A DNA stretch of 64,000 nt from Agrypnia vestita (lineage: Eukaryota; Arthropoda; Insecta; Trichoptera; Phryganeidae): contig JADDOH010023015.1 in NCBI GenBank assembly GCA_016648135.1, positions 62,001 through 126,000 on the forward strand. Reading direction: 5' to 3'. Shown here piece after piece: positions 1 through 10,707 of the stretch; position 1 is the first letter of the stretch; the number at the start of each line of letters is the position of its first letter. Position numbers and translations under genes: made by a program. The notes below the pieces were generated by a model, which saw only the letters and a list, made by a program, of their open reading frames with translations, was not told the DNA's origin and ran no database searches.

Positions 1-430
1 AATCTATTGAATTATCAACACGTCTGATATTATGATTAAAGAGTTTAAATAGCATTAACTCTTCTGAATTTTCTAATCATCTTTTGGAAAATAACCATTC
101 TTTTGATAATAACAAGGGCTTACTAATTTTACATAAAAATAACATTTGATTATATTTGAACAAATTAGAAAACATGTTAACAGCAAATTAAATATTATAA
201 ATAACAAGGTCTTCTTTGCAAATAGTTACCTTTTTACCTGTTACATGCCAATATCGTGTATACACGACGGAACGCGTACTGAACGCACGGCTTTCAGATC
301 AGTTCTTAATTAGTTATTCGTCCCTCATATTTATTTTTTATGTCTATACTTTGATTTTTAATTAAATTTTTAGTATATGTTGTATCTTAAAGAGGCGACC
401 ATCAGCCCCGAAAAATGTCGATGATTCAAT
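1..430 (+). mobile_element. Penelope-like element remnant, C-terminal end (copy 1)
   Basis: Bases 64-150 translate, with stops shortly after, to a peptide beginning EFSNHLLENNHSF and continuing KGLLILHKNN. This aligns with the minus-strand reading at 63647-63907 and with 26770-26880. The pattern FSNHL..NNHS...LxILHxNN is the C-terminal tail of Penelope-like retroelement proteins, near the GIY-YIG endonuclease. Only the tail survives, and it is broken by stops. About 250 bases downstream (380-425) is a decayed relative of the hammerhead-like segment found after copy 2. It sits in an intron of the S-adenosylmethionine synthetase gene, in the opposite orientation. Family call rests on similarity among the three copies and recalled PLE features. 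Confidence 0.6.
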
Positions 431-644
431 AAATTAATGGTTTAGGCAAAATGTTTTCATGTTAATTATATAAATATTTTGATCTGTTCCACCAGTTCTC
501 GAAGTCATATATAATTCCAGGACCTAGAAAAAGGTCAGGCAGGCCCCATCAGTTATACTGACTGCACAAACACATAAGCTGGACAAGGTCTTTCATGAGA
601 GCAGGCTGATGTTTGCCCCGCGTGAGATATTTCCCATTAAGTAC

Positions 645-2112
645 CTGGTCGCCGGCACCTATATCCATTTCGGACCTGTCTGTATGTACGCCGTCGGCAA
701 TATTAGGACTCTGCTGTTCTAGGGCCACCAGCAGGTTGAGGGTTCTCCAGTCAAATCCTGAGTATTCCGTCAAAACATTGTCAGAATTTTCTCACAGTAA
801 ATGCCAATCAAAATATTTATTTTAAACGCTATATATAACAGATAACTGTGCAGTGCAGTCATAATCACAATGATTAGCATATGTCATGGACTCACTGAGA
901 AAGCTCATCTTGTGTGTCACTAAAATATAGCAAAATTGCATCATATTTTCATTACTAACTATATACAAACACTGTAGCTTCAATATTAATTACATATTTT
1001 GTACACAGAATGGATGACCTGTCAAGTTAGACAAAAATGAAGTCTACAAGTATCCCCTTTACAATAAATTCCTCAACAAATTATATTCACATTATATTAT
1101 TTATAACTATGAGAATATGTATGTTGAAATCTTCCAGCTCTACTGTCAGAACTCGGGTTAAGGTCACATGTCGCGTAAATCAATATGAATGCAACACATC
1201 TCTGATAACTAATAAATTTCCCAGAACAAATTTTATAAGACGTCATTTTCGTCCAATCACAGTTGCAAAAACTAACCTACACATTTATACTAACGGAGAA
1301 TGCACACAATTTCACTTTGAAAAGTCCGTAAAATATGTTAAATGTTAGGTTATGTTCGAATTTTGTTTACCTTTAGACGAATCATCGTATCCAATGTGTT
1401 TGACCGTATCTCTGACTACCTTTTGGTAATCCACAACCGCTTTGGACGTGATTTCTCCGCAAAGCAGGACCATGCCGGTCTTTGTGACAGTTTCTGAAAA
1501 ATGTATTAGATTTAGCATCACCCCATATTAAAACATACATATGCGATACGAGCGGGAAAAAGCACTAGATTAATAACACTTACCACAAGCGACTTTGGCG
1601 TCGGGGTCTTGCGCGAGGTGAGCATCTAGAATTGCATCACTTATCTGGTCACACATTTTATCTAAAACAAAACAATATTTAAATTACCAGCGCAATCGTT
1701 TATAAGTTGGTTTTATGTCATGTATTTTAAAATGAATTATGACGCACACATCGTCCAACCACGTGCCTTCCAGCTGAAATAATACCGCGTGGTTTATAAC
1801 CAATACTAAAAATAATACGACCATTGCAAGAAGCAGTTTGTTTACAATGTATGTACGACACAGATACACAAGCATAAGCAACTGTCAAAAAATGCGGGGT
1901 TTCGAAACCGCCGTAGCGAGATATGTTTACAACCGATGCGCACATGTCGCGTCGTCCGCCATACTTTTTTCGGAGTATATTAAAAACTATAACTAACCTG
2001 GATGTCCCTCGCCGACGGATTCGGACGTGAATAAAAATGTGGAGCCATCTTCCGTCTCGAGGTTGTGACCATTGCTCTTCGCGTATCCGTTAACTTTGCA
2101 GGTTTCTGGCAT
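645..2112 (-). CDS. Sam-S: S-adenosylmethionine synthetase, first four coding exons (partial)
   Basis: Methionine adenosyltransferase makes S-adenosylmethionine from methionine and ATP in the cytosol. Four minus-strand exons join in perfect phase: 1998-2112, 1584-1661, 1371-1493 and 645-757. All introns are GT-AG. Exon 1 starts [12 protein letters not shown] and holds the family motif [11 protein letters not shown]. Exon 2 gives [15 protein letters not shown], completing the GEGHPDK methionine/ATP-binding motif. Exon 3 contains [14 protein letters not shown] and ends HIGYDDSSK. Exon 4 holds LVALEQQSP and ends GAGDQ, just before the expected GLMFGYATDE motif. About 151 of the usual ~400 residues are present; the remaining exons must lie beyond base 1. 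The start codon at 2112 is preceded by CAAA, a good insect context. No frame damage, so this is likely a functional gene. The intron after exon 4 carries a Penelope remnant. Confidence 0.95.
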
Positions 2113-2260
2113 TTTGAACCTTTTCTCGCTACACTCGATTTCCCGTCAACCCCTTACAAATATTTTGGAAAAGAGACCCTGGCGGAGATCTTCACTTGTA
2201 TTTATAACCTCGCTTCAGATAGGTCAGCTGACGATTACGAGCAATCTGATTGGTTGAATC
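2113..2260 (-). promoter_or_regulatory. 5' leader and possible promoter of S-adenosylmethionine synthetase
   Basis: This is the stretch immediately upstream of the minus-strand start codon. It is more balanced in base composition than the surrounding AT-rich DNA. I see no clear TATA box. Whether transcription starts here or at a further upstream non-coding exon cannot be seen from the sequence. Confidence 0.3.
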
Positions 2261-2299
2261 GATATCTGCGCACGCAGTATATGGGCAACCGCCAAATTT

Positions 2300-3555
2300 G
2301 AAGAAATACAACAAATAGTGTAAATAAACAGTCAGTTCAAATTCACTTATAAAGCAAGCGCGTTCGATAAATTTCACAAATGTTTTGAAATAAACTTTTT
2401 TAATGCGCTAAATCACAGTAAATATTGAAATTTTAATTGTATTTCAATGTTTAAATTTCGCAATATATTATATGTATTATAATACGCCGTACACGATTTG
2501 ATATGAAGTCACTGGAGCACACACAACTGTTCTTAGAAGACTAATCGTAACATATATTTGCGTTTTATTGGCAACACTACGTTATATATTGATGACCTTT
2601 TAACCTTTTAGGAGACGCGAGGCTACGCGAAGATTACAAACGCTCCTAACGAAATTTGAATGTGAAATTGCAAGAAGGTTGCCAATTGCTCATTTAAATC
2701 TACCATTTCGATGGTTAAAAATTGAACTGGGGCGAGTTTACAGATTTACTCTTTCTACCAGTGCTGATAAATTTATTGCGATTAGTGAACAGATACAATT
2801 ATTTTGTCTGTTTGTTATGTAGGTACTCCTAAGTAGGTAGGTACTTACATTATTTTGTTGTATTTTGAACTAATGAAAGTAATTTTAATTCCGGAACAGA
2901 TTTTACAAGTTGCTTTTATCCCTTTTATATGAGCTTGGTGTGTTTATATTACACATTTAGCGTACCTACTATCCACCCTCCTATATTATAATAATTTTAT
3001 TAGGTCCGTCCATTCGTGATGCAAAGATATTTATCGCGTCCATAGCTGGAAAGTTTGTGGTTATCGCGTCAAACCGATTAAATCATGTAGTTATTGTATT
3101 TTAGTTGATTTTTATAAAAAAAACTAGCTATAACCCGTAAAAAATTACGCTACTTTTACATGCCGGTTCCTAAAGAATAAGTATTTACTTATTTATAGAT
3201 GAGACCCGTGACATAATAACAACTATTACCAAAATATTTGAACATTTTTTTTATATTTGCCCTGCCGACAGTTCATGGTAATATTTTAAACCCTGGCAAT
3301 TGTACCGGGTGGAACATAAAATGCTTTGCGTCTTTCCTAGTTTTATATATTTGACCTACCCGCATAATATAATTCGACTACATCGATAAGTTGGTGTGTA
3401 ATATATAAAACCGCCATCCTACGATTGGCTGGAACGAGAGAGTGCGTGACCTTAATATGGAATCGGCAGTCAAAGTAGGTAGGTACGTTGGATTTGGACA
3501 AATCACAGTCGATCAGTATTCGGAGGGCATTGTTATAAAACGTACACTCAACATC
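2300..3555. other. intergenic stretch without a recognisable gene
   Basis: AT-rich DNA with no ORF of family-like composition. A fragment near 3120-3190 (aacccgtaaaaaattacgc, then ccggttcctaaagaataag) matches the dispersed repeat seen at 5240-5790 and 37060-37135. Otherwise nothing recognised. Confidence 0.5.
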
Positions 3556-3558
3556 TTA

Positions 3559-3664
3559 CCATTTAAGAAAGACAATCGAATTGGTATGTGTAAGCCGTGC
3601 GTAGGTACGACGCACATTGTTTCGTTGTGTTACACATACTGATTCGATTGTTTTTCTCAAATGG
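3559..3664. repeat. imperfect fold-back repeat
   Basis: Arms of about 36 bases face each other. The left arm reads through aagacaatcgaattggtatg; the right arm is its near reverse complement, through catactgattcgattgttt. The loop is about 30 bases. The short plus-strand reading at 3442-3642 crosses it and is not a credible gene. Confidence 0.55.
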
Positions 3665-3785
3665 AAAGACTTATATCAATCATCGATACAATCAGATATA
3701 AAAAACCTCAAATAATAGTACCATGTGTAACAGGTTAAAATAACGGCTTGACCGTCACTACTACTGACCGATTCACAATAATGCT
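3660..3785. repeat. dispersed repeat family A, fragment
   Basis: Contains catcgatacaatcagatata, a run of ctcaaataa, an aggttaaaataacgg segment and a terminal gaccgtcac segment. The same order of motifs occurs at 6318-6545 and 34010-34235, so this is a dispersed MITE-like family. Confidence 0.5.
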
Positions 3786-4639
3786 TCTTCTTCTAAGGGA
3801 GAAGAGCCTTTAAAAATATAAACAATTACAGCTGATCTAGAGCGTATTCTTTCAACTACAGAGACCTTGCAAGATGAACTCTGTGAGATCAACCATGATT
3901 GAGAACGAAGTGCGAAGGTAAAATTAATATAATCTCATTCATCTTAACTTATTCTGAACAAAAAGAAAAAACAATCTAGACAGTTACGTCAGTTATTGGA
4001 TACGTCTTTCGAAAACGATTAAGGAGATAAAATAATATTTTTGAAATATGATAATTAAACATTATTAATATTAAACACATCATACGCATTTTAGACAGTT
4101 TGGAACATAACTCTGTACCGCACATTATAATTTCATGTTCATTTTACGCCGATTCGGTATACGGTTGAAGGGAATTGCGGCGTAAATCGAGGTAACTTTA
4201 TTTTAGGTTTCGATAGAAGACAAGAATATATTAATAATACAAATTAATTTAATTTTAAAAAGCCAACGTTGTCAATTCCACGTCTCGGAGCATTCACGAT
4301 GTCAATTCGCATTACTTTACCGTGATTTTATTTCGTTCAGAGTAATCGGATTTCTTGAACGTTCTTCTATCAATTCACAATGTTGCCGGATTATTGATAG
4401 CGGGGCTCGGAACGGACCGAAGCGAGAATCCTACAAACCGAAACGTGCCGCTCCGGTTTGAAGGATTCTGCATCTCGCAAATATAGCATTAGCTCGTGCT
4501 TTCCTTTCAATAAGTGTCATAAAATGTTTTTCATTGTACCAACCTTCTACAAAATCACACGAGGATTCTCGGGATCATAGACATTGATAATAATTAGTAC
4601 TTTTATTAATACATTAATTAGCAATTAAGCAAACGGCTA

Positions 4640-5172
4640 TCACTGATTGCACGTTGCTAGGACCTACGAGCAGCTATAAAGCCACTCAGCGACCCATAGA
4701 GGACGCGACGTGACCATTGGTGTCTGCAATTGGCTGTCGCCGATTGCTTGCTATTGGGCCCATGGGTGTTAAGATGAAAAAATTGTAACTGATTTGAAAG
4801 ATGAAAAATTTGTAATGATACAAAATTTGTCACTTTAAGACGAAAAACATTGATATTTTCTTGCTTCAATTTTATTTTTTCTGCAAGCAACTATATTTTT
4901 TACGTTTAATTTTGAGGCTAGGTTATAAATGGTTGGAAATGTGTCAAACTTGAAAGCGTACATGGCGACGGATAATCTATATTATGATTCCTTCAGTGCT
5001 TAGTTTTGCTATTACCAGTTTCAAAAAATATCAAATTCTTATGAAAAGACTAGCGAGCAATGACGATAGCTAATCGCAGACACTAATAGCTGCGCAGTGG
5101 ACACTATCGCCCGCGCAGCCGCCAGTACAGCCGATAGCCGATTGCTGACACCAATGGCCTCGTAGCCTACTT
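4640..5172. repeat. MITE-like repeat family H with GC-rich inverted ends
   Basis: The left part holds ccattggtgtctgcaattgg and gccgattgcttgctattggg. The right part (5060-5170) holds their inverted counterparts, including agccgattgctgacaccaat. The same GC-rich words recur at 7600-7945 around a tandem array. Internal DNA is AT-rich without coding signal. The minus-strand reading at 4657-4890 is a by-product. Confidence 0.5.
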
Positions 5173-5239
5173 GAAGTAAGTGTAATATTCTGGATGTTAT
5201 CAACCGTACCGGTTCGATAGATTTTTTTTTCGAGCCCCA

Positions 5240-5790
5240 GTTTTTTTATGGTTTGCTTTTTATAGGTATACTAGACGTTCGTTCGTACCCAGCGTTGCAA
5301 GGGTTAAGGATTAAGTTGAAAATAAATTTGTGGGGGGAAACAGAGGTTTGATTTGCATCGAAAATATATCAGAAGGAGAGGAAGGGGTAAAGAAGGAGAG
5401 GGTAAAATAGCCTATGTTACCCGCCTTGTCCTAAAGAATAAATTTCCAAATTTTGAGTCCGATCGGTCAAACGGTACAGATTTGCATCGAAAACATATCA
5501 GCGGAGGGGAAGGGTAAAAAGAATAGGGGGGAAATGTCGCATTTTTTACCCGCCGAGTCTTTAAGAATAAGTTTCCAAATTTTGAGTCCGATCGGTCAAA
5601 CGGTACAGATTTGCATCGAAAATATGTCAGGGGGAGGGAAAGGGATATGAGAATAGGGGGAATATTGCCTATGTTACCCGCCGGTTCCCAAAGCATAAGT
5701 ATGCAAAATTTTAATCGAATCGGACAAACGGTGTGGATTTGTATAGAGAACAGATAGACAGACAGACAGACATTGGGTTTTATAGGTATT
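5240..5790. repeat. dispersed repeat family G with about three 129 bp tandem units
   Basis: Units share ttgagtccgatcggtcaaac followed by ggtacagatttgcatcgaaa. Clear repeat points fall at 5435 and 5564 (period 129), with diverged units on either side. The right end has a gacagacagacagaca run and then ggttttataggta. Related ends lie at 11490-11600 in opposite orientation. Readings across it on both strands are repeat by-products. Confidence 0.7.
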
Positions 5791-6317
5791 GATAGGTATA
5801 AATGGTTTCCTTTAATTAAATAACAAAATTATCCACCGAAGATTTTTAATCCATTTTGATGTAACTTTTTTAACGCGTTTATTTTAACTTTTATACGAAA
5901 ACTATATATCCTTACTTCAAGAACTTTGTACCCCGGACAACTTGAATTGAAGACGCCAAATTTTGAAGTCAGCATAATATGCTTCAGCTACAGGAAGGGA
6001 TGTAGAACCGATCAAAAATTGTTAAAAGACTAAATTTAGGGAGCAAGTATTTCCACTGGCAGGCTCAGAGGTGTGGAACTCTTTAACCTCCGTAATACAG
6101 AAAAGTGCATCGAAAACATTGTTTAAAAAGGACAAAAAACGTACCTTTTTTTAAAAATCATTTCCATAAACCTGCAATATTAAACACCAATGTAGAAACA
6201 CATACTTTTTGTTTAAATAGCCCTTGAGATGAAATTTTTACAACAGCGATGACTAAATTATTATTTTTACTATTATAACGAAGAAACGTATCTTAAAGGG
6301 GCAAAGGAATGTTAAAA

Positions 6318-6545
6318 AAGACTAGTGATGGTCAAACCGTTATTTTAACAGGTTTTCGTGGTACAGTTCTTTGATATTTATATCTGATTGTATCGACGAT
6401 TGGTAACTAAGATATAACTGTCTAATACCGATGAGTCTAGTCATAGTCGAATTGTGAAAAATCAGTTACTTATCATCGATACAAACATGAAAAATCTCAA
6501 ATAACTATTTTGTAACCGGTTAAAATTAATAAAATCCCAAAAAAA
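6318..6545. repeat. dispersed repeat family A, fuller copy
   Basis: Begins near agtgatggtcaaaccgttat and contains atctgattgtatcgacgatt. It then has the inverted cttatcatcgatacaaac and a closing aaccggttaaaat. Its two halves are partly inverted, as expected of a non-autonomous DNA element. Matches at 3660-3785 and 34010-34235. Confidence 0.55.
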
Positions 6546-7559
6546 TATTGTAAAGCCAGTTAAAATATTCCCAAAGAATACGCAATTATAAACAGTTAAT
6601 ACTTTTCATAACAATTTTATTTTCACATTTATAAAATAGGTATGATATTTATTTGGTAACGGACAAGCGTATTTCCATGTTTTCACATGCCATATATTGA
6701 TAATAAAGATCTATGTTGAGAATCTATGTTTTGACTTTTTAAAGCAGTCAATTGGACATAGACAATATGTTATAATTTGCCGGAAAAAGTTGGAAGCTGC
6801 ATCGACAAAACTTATTTCACTCTCTCCACATTTTCAGTTATGTAGTTTCAGTAATCGCGATTTTGTGATTGGTAACCATGATAGGTAAACGAATATTTCA
6901 AGCAATATAAAGCCCTATAGAAACTAAATTTCTAATAGGCAAATCGTTATAATCGAATATCAATCACTCAATCAGTCACAATAATGGTATAGCTCATCAC
7001 TAATACGCAGAAAGTATATCTATATATTAATTACGCTAAAAATGATGTTGCGGTAAGTGGATGATTTCTGTTGCCCGTTAAAAAAAACATTTTGGAGTAC
7101 ATTAAAAAGATTAAAAAATAAAGGAATACGAACAAACTGATATTAAAAAACATTCAAATTATATTAAACTATCGGATATTAATCGTTGTTTTTAAATATT
7201 TTTGTGGAATATTTAAAAAATCCGTGTTTTTATTGTCATAAAAAACAGTCAACTGTGACGAGGGAATATATTTTTTGTGCTAGCGATACCGCTTTTTGAC
7301 GTTTGACGTAAGCATATTTCGTTTCGTTTCTCATTTGTTTTTATATTTTTGCATTAAACTTGCTTCAATAATATATTCATAAACTTTTATTTTACATTTT
7401 TGAACAAAAATTAAGTTATAAAAACATTAATTACGCTTTATATTTTTTTAAAACTGCGATGTGAACTTAATGTTATTTAACGTGTCATTTTTTCCGTATT
7501 TAAACATAAATAATTTTTCGAAATTACAATTCTTGGGAAAGCCACGTAAATGTATTGTG

Positions 7560-7950
7560 ACATCACTTGAATTGGTTGCAAAACGCCACCATAACTGCAT
7601 GGAGGGCCTAGCAGTAGGCAATGGACGATAGCCAATTGTAAATACCAATGGCCACGTAGCGGCCACTACAGGCCACGCAGCGGCCACTATGGGGCTAGCA
7701 GTAGGCAATGGACGATAGCCAATTGTAAATACCAATGGCCACGTAGCGGCCACTACAGGCCACGCAGCGGCCACTATGGGGCTAGCAGTAGGCAATGGAC
7801 GATAGCCAATTGTAAATACCAATGGCCACGTAGCGGCCACTACAGGCCACGCAGCGGCCACTATGGGCACGCAGCGGCCAGTACAGCCGCCCGCAGGGCC
7901 TAGCAGCAAGCAATCGTCGACAGCCGATTGCTTAACTGCTAGTTCTATAT
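7560..7950. repeat. 87 bp tandem array inside repeat family H
   Basis: Three near-identical 87 bp units run from about 7606 to 7868 (offsets at 7609, 7696 and 7783). Each contains gccaattgtaaataccaatg and then two copies of the word gcggccacta. Since 87 is a multiple of three, the array gives a long minus-strand open frame (7448-7960) with a 29-residue repeat. That frame is almost certainly not a gene. Confidence 0.85.
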
Positions 7951-8322
7951 AATTATCCAATACTTTTTTAAAGATAAACTGTAATCTCTTTGGCCTTCTT
8001 AAGAAAATAAGTTACACATCCATTTCTTTGTTTCCTAATTAATAATGATTGCCCAAATGAAAATATTTTTCAAAAATAATACGTTGCTAATAACAAATGG
8101 ACTAATCAATGTTCCATTAACACAATTATTTGTTACCATGCAAACTTCCATCGGACAGAGAACACAGATTATTAGTGTTATTGAAAATTATTATTCACAC
8201 ATTATTAATTATTATAAGTTGAATTATATTATTTTGACAGGCTATAATGTAGTCAATATTTCATTTGTTTTTATTAATTTTAATTAAACAACTTCGTATT
8301 ATCCACTTAACTAGTAACTCTA

Positions 8323-8362
8323 CGTCTACCGGTTTCGATACCACTGTATCTTTATCAGAACG
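8323..8362 (-). ncRNA. hammerhead ribozyme-like motif, class ACCGGU, core mutated
   Basis: Read on the minus strand: stem I half CGUU, core CUGAUAA (consensus CUGANGA, one change), stem II GAUAC/GUAUC closing a short loop, then GAAA. Next comes the self-complementary stem III ACCGGU, the cleavage-site A, and the stem I return GACG. The order and spacing match a type I hammerhead. The core change probably impairs cleavage. Confidence 0.5.
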
Positions 8363-8588
8363 GACACAAACTAACTATCCATTACTTATTCTAGCAAACA
8401 AACAAATTTTCGACAAGACACTAAAGCCAATATAATTAATAACTAGATAAATTTTATGAACAGCCCGTTACTTGATATATTCCCCATTTCGGCGTCCACT
8501 TCTCAACTACCCTCAACATAAATGTAGCCACGCCCCCGTTCTAAAATTGATTTGTTTGGTAGAATAAATCATGGATAGATAATTTGCA

Positions 8589-8633
8589 TCCGTCTCGATG
8601 AAGATTCCGTGGTATCGAAACCGGTAGACGTAG
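8589..8633 (+). ncRNA. hammerhead ribozyme-like motif, class ACCGGU, degenerate
   Basis: Mirror partner of the motif at 8323-8362. It has UCGAUGA in place of the core, a weakened stem II (GAU..GUAUC), GAAA, the ACCGGU stem III and GACG. A relic rather than an active ribozyme. Confidence 0.4.
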
Positions 8634-9001
8634 AGTTACTATTTATGTGGTTAATACAAAGTTGTTTAGATTTAAAATTAATAATTATGTCCAACCACAA
8701 AGTTAACGCTATTAACATCAAAAACATGATTTGTTTTTATTCAAATTGGTTTACAAAATTTCTTCTACTTCTCTGGTCGTCACTTTCATTTCTGAAAATC
8801 CCCATGAAATGTAATTATGTTTATGTTCTACTATTTTACGATACTAAAAATGGACCCCAATAGAAAATGAAAAAAGGCATTGTGCTCAAAGCAAAATATA
8901 GTTACGAGAATCTAAAATTGATAATAACTTCATATAATCGAAGATTTCTCCGTGGATCCATTGGTTTCTCCATGGTTTGGTTCATCCACGTCTCCGTTTG
9001 G

Positions 9002-10099
9002 ACGTGGATGACGTCCAAATTTGTACCACACTCACGATCACTGCTCCACGCAAAGCCACTCCATTTTTTTGTCAGTTTAAGTGCAACTACCGGACACGAA
9101 CATGAGACAATCAATACCTCCCCATGAGAGATTAACAACGACACTTCGTTACTTAGCGTCTGGCATCTTAGCGCATTGAAATTTTTGCCTTTTAATATTT
9201 AATATATTTTTTTAAATAATTTTTTATAATATATATATATATAGAATATATATATTATATAGTTTATAAGAATAATATAATAATAATAAATAAATTAATT
9301 TTTTTTTAATAAAAGTTCTAACTCGGATAGACACATAGAAAGGCACTTCAATATTATTTATATGAATAAACCTTGCATAGTGATAATCTGCTAGTCAAAC
9401 ACGGATATTAAGATTATTATTTTAGTGACATGAATTTAAAAAAGGTGTCAAAGCGTTTACATTAACATTCAGTAATATGTATTACTAGGTTTGAACTAGG
9501 TGATTTTAGTTGATCAAATTCAATTATTCATATTAATTCTGTCAAATTAATATACAAAATATCTTATTAAATTCTTTTTTGAAGGTCCCTCTCAAAGACG
9601 CTATTTTTTTTTTGAACTGTATCTTTATTCGCACTTTGATCGACCTTCTGGAATAATAACAATAGCTTTTGCATAGCGGCATTTCGCTTATTTCGATCAT
9701 GATAATTATGATGACAGGTCATCCAGAGATATGGCGATTCCCTGTACATCTCAATCAGCTCCAAAACAAACTCTTTTCCCGGCATCATGGACCCGTCCGT
9801 CCTTCACCAGAGCGCGCGGCCGACGGGCCGACTGAGCCTCAAAATGGATTTCGGTTTTGACATTCACGAGCAGCGCGGCGTGGAGTGGCGTGGAGCGGCG
9901 CGCGGGTTCCGCATTCACGATGAGTTGGACGGCGGCCATTGGAGCCGCGCCGCAATGGATTTTGGAATGTTTGGAAATCCAACGTTCGGAGTGATGCCGC
10001 CAAATCCACGCGGTTTTTCACATTCACGACGAGTTTACGCATTGATTTGGAGTGATGGAGTGGAGTGCTGGCAAATGGAGTGCCCGTGAATGGGGGCCT
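9002..10099 (-). mobile_element. PIF/Harbinger-like element, left half of a large palindrome
   Basis: A 1.1 kb element in opposite orientation to the one at 10165-11191. Its inner end reads cccgtgaatgggggcct followed by TTA (10100-10102), the classic PIF/Harbinger target. It contains the MADF reading at 9567-9788 and a GC-rich block (9790-10090) with repeated cattcacga words. The outer end has lost the canonical terminal sequence: similarity to its partner stops near 9002. Confidence 0.65.
9567..9788 (-). CDS. MADF-domain protein of a PIF/Harbinger-like element (left copy)
   Basis: Seventy-four residues from ATG to stop. Residues 6-22 read EFVLELIEMYRESPYLW, the signature first helix and the conserved Trp of the MADF (Myb/SANT-like) DNA-binding domain. 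A YHDRNKRNAAM stretch follows (the second-helix NK..A pattern), then LLLLFQK and, at the end, FERDLQK (the usual final FxxEL helix). MADF proteins are the accessory DNA-binding partners of PIF/Harbinger transposases. Compared with the right copy (10471-10707), the C-terminus is shorter by a few residues. No transposase gene is present, so the element is non-autonomous. The reading frame survives in both palindrome arms, which may mean only that they are young. Confidence 0.6.
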   Translation of the reverse strand: MMPGKEFVLELIEMYRESPYLWMTCHHNYHDRNKRNAAMQKLLLLFQKVDQSANKDTVQKKNSVFERDLQKRI

Positions 10100-10164
10100 T
10101 TAGAATGTTTGAGAAAGTTCTGGAAGCGAATATATACCAGAAGGATCGAGAAATCGAGTCCTTA
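10100..10164. other. spacer at the centre of the 2.15 kb palindrome
   Basis: About 65 bp between the two inverted elements. TTA lies at 10100-10102 and again at 10162-10164, directly abutting each element end. It looks like host DNA caught between two head-to-head insertions. Confidence 0.55.
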
Positions 10165-10233
10165 AGGCCCCCATTCACGGGCACTCCATTTGACAGCACT
10201 CCACTCCATCACTCCAAATCAACGCGTAAACTC

Positions 10234-10411
10234 GTCGTGAATGTGAAAAACCGCTTGGATTTTATGGCATCACTCCGAACGTTGGATTTCCAAACATTCC
10301 AAAATCCATTGCGGCGCGGCTCCAATGGCCGCCGTCCAACTCATCGTGAATGCGGAACCCGCGCGCCGCTCCACGCCACTCCACGCCGCACTGCTCGTGA
10401 ATGTCAAAACC
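10234..10411 (+). promoter_or_regulatory. iterated subterminal motif of the PIF-like element
   Basis: Three diverged copies of a word near TCGTGAATGTGAAAACC occur at about 10234-10252, 10341-10360 and 10393-10411. Inverted counterparts lie in the left half (9840-10035), and similar words occur at 53150-53240 in the third copy. Position between the terminal repeat and the MADF start suggests binding sites for the MADF protein or transposase. This is inference. Confidence 0.45.
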
Positions 10412-10470
10412 GAAATCCATTTTGAGGCTCAGTCCGCCGCGCGCTCTGGCGAAGGACGGACGAATCCATT

Positions 10471-10707
10471 ATGTCGGGAGAAGAGTTTGTTTTGGAGCTG
10501 ATTGAGATGTACAGGGAATCGCCATATCTCTGGATGACCTGTCATCACAATTATTATGATCGAAATAAGCGAAATGCCGCTATGCAAGAACTATTGTTAT
10601 TATTCCAGAAGGTCAATCCATGCGCAAATAAAGATACAGTTAAAAAAAGCGTCTTTGAGAGGGACCTTCATAAAGAATTTAATAAGATATTTTGTATATT
10701 AATTTGA
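10471..10707 (+). CDS. MADF-domain protein of a PIF/Harbinger-like element (right copy)
   Basis: Seventy-eight residues. The order of MADF landmarks is intact: EEFVLELIEMYRESPYLW (residues 4-21), then YYDRNKRNAAM, LLLLFQKVNP, TVKKS and FERDLHKEFNKI (final helix). Length equals one MADF domain with a short tail, so this is a minimal single-domain DNA-binding protein. The start at 10471 follows the GC-rich block directly, where the left copy also starts. It is near-identical to the left-arm product. Function is inferred from MADF proteins that accompany PIF/Harbinger transposases. Confidence 0.65.
   Translation: MSGEEFVLELIEMYRESPYLWMTCHHNYYDRNKRNAAMQELLLLFQKVNPCANKDTVKKSVFERDLHKEFNKIFCILI

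Larger units (their letters stand above)
8309..8642. mobile_element. fold-back element with hammerhead-like ends (class ACCGGU)
   Basis: The left end agtaactctacgtctaccgg and the right end ccggtagacgtagagttact are perfect reverse complements, continuing into tttcgataccac/gtggtatcgaaa. Each end carries a hammerhead-ribozyme-like segment pointing outward. The interior (8370-8570) has agccacgcccccgttc, which reappears in related form near 47160. Partial relatives lie at 29900-29965 and 47060-47250. Confidence 0.6.

Noticed and set aside
1037..1348. 103-codon plus-strand ORF
   Set aside because: Lies antisense inside an intron of S-adenosylmethionine synthetase; no motif.
7448..7960. 170-codon minus-strand ORF with a 29-residue repeat
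   Set aside because: Explained entirely by the 87 bp tandem array; no homologue-like features.
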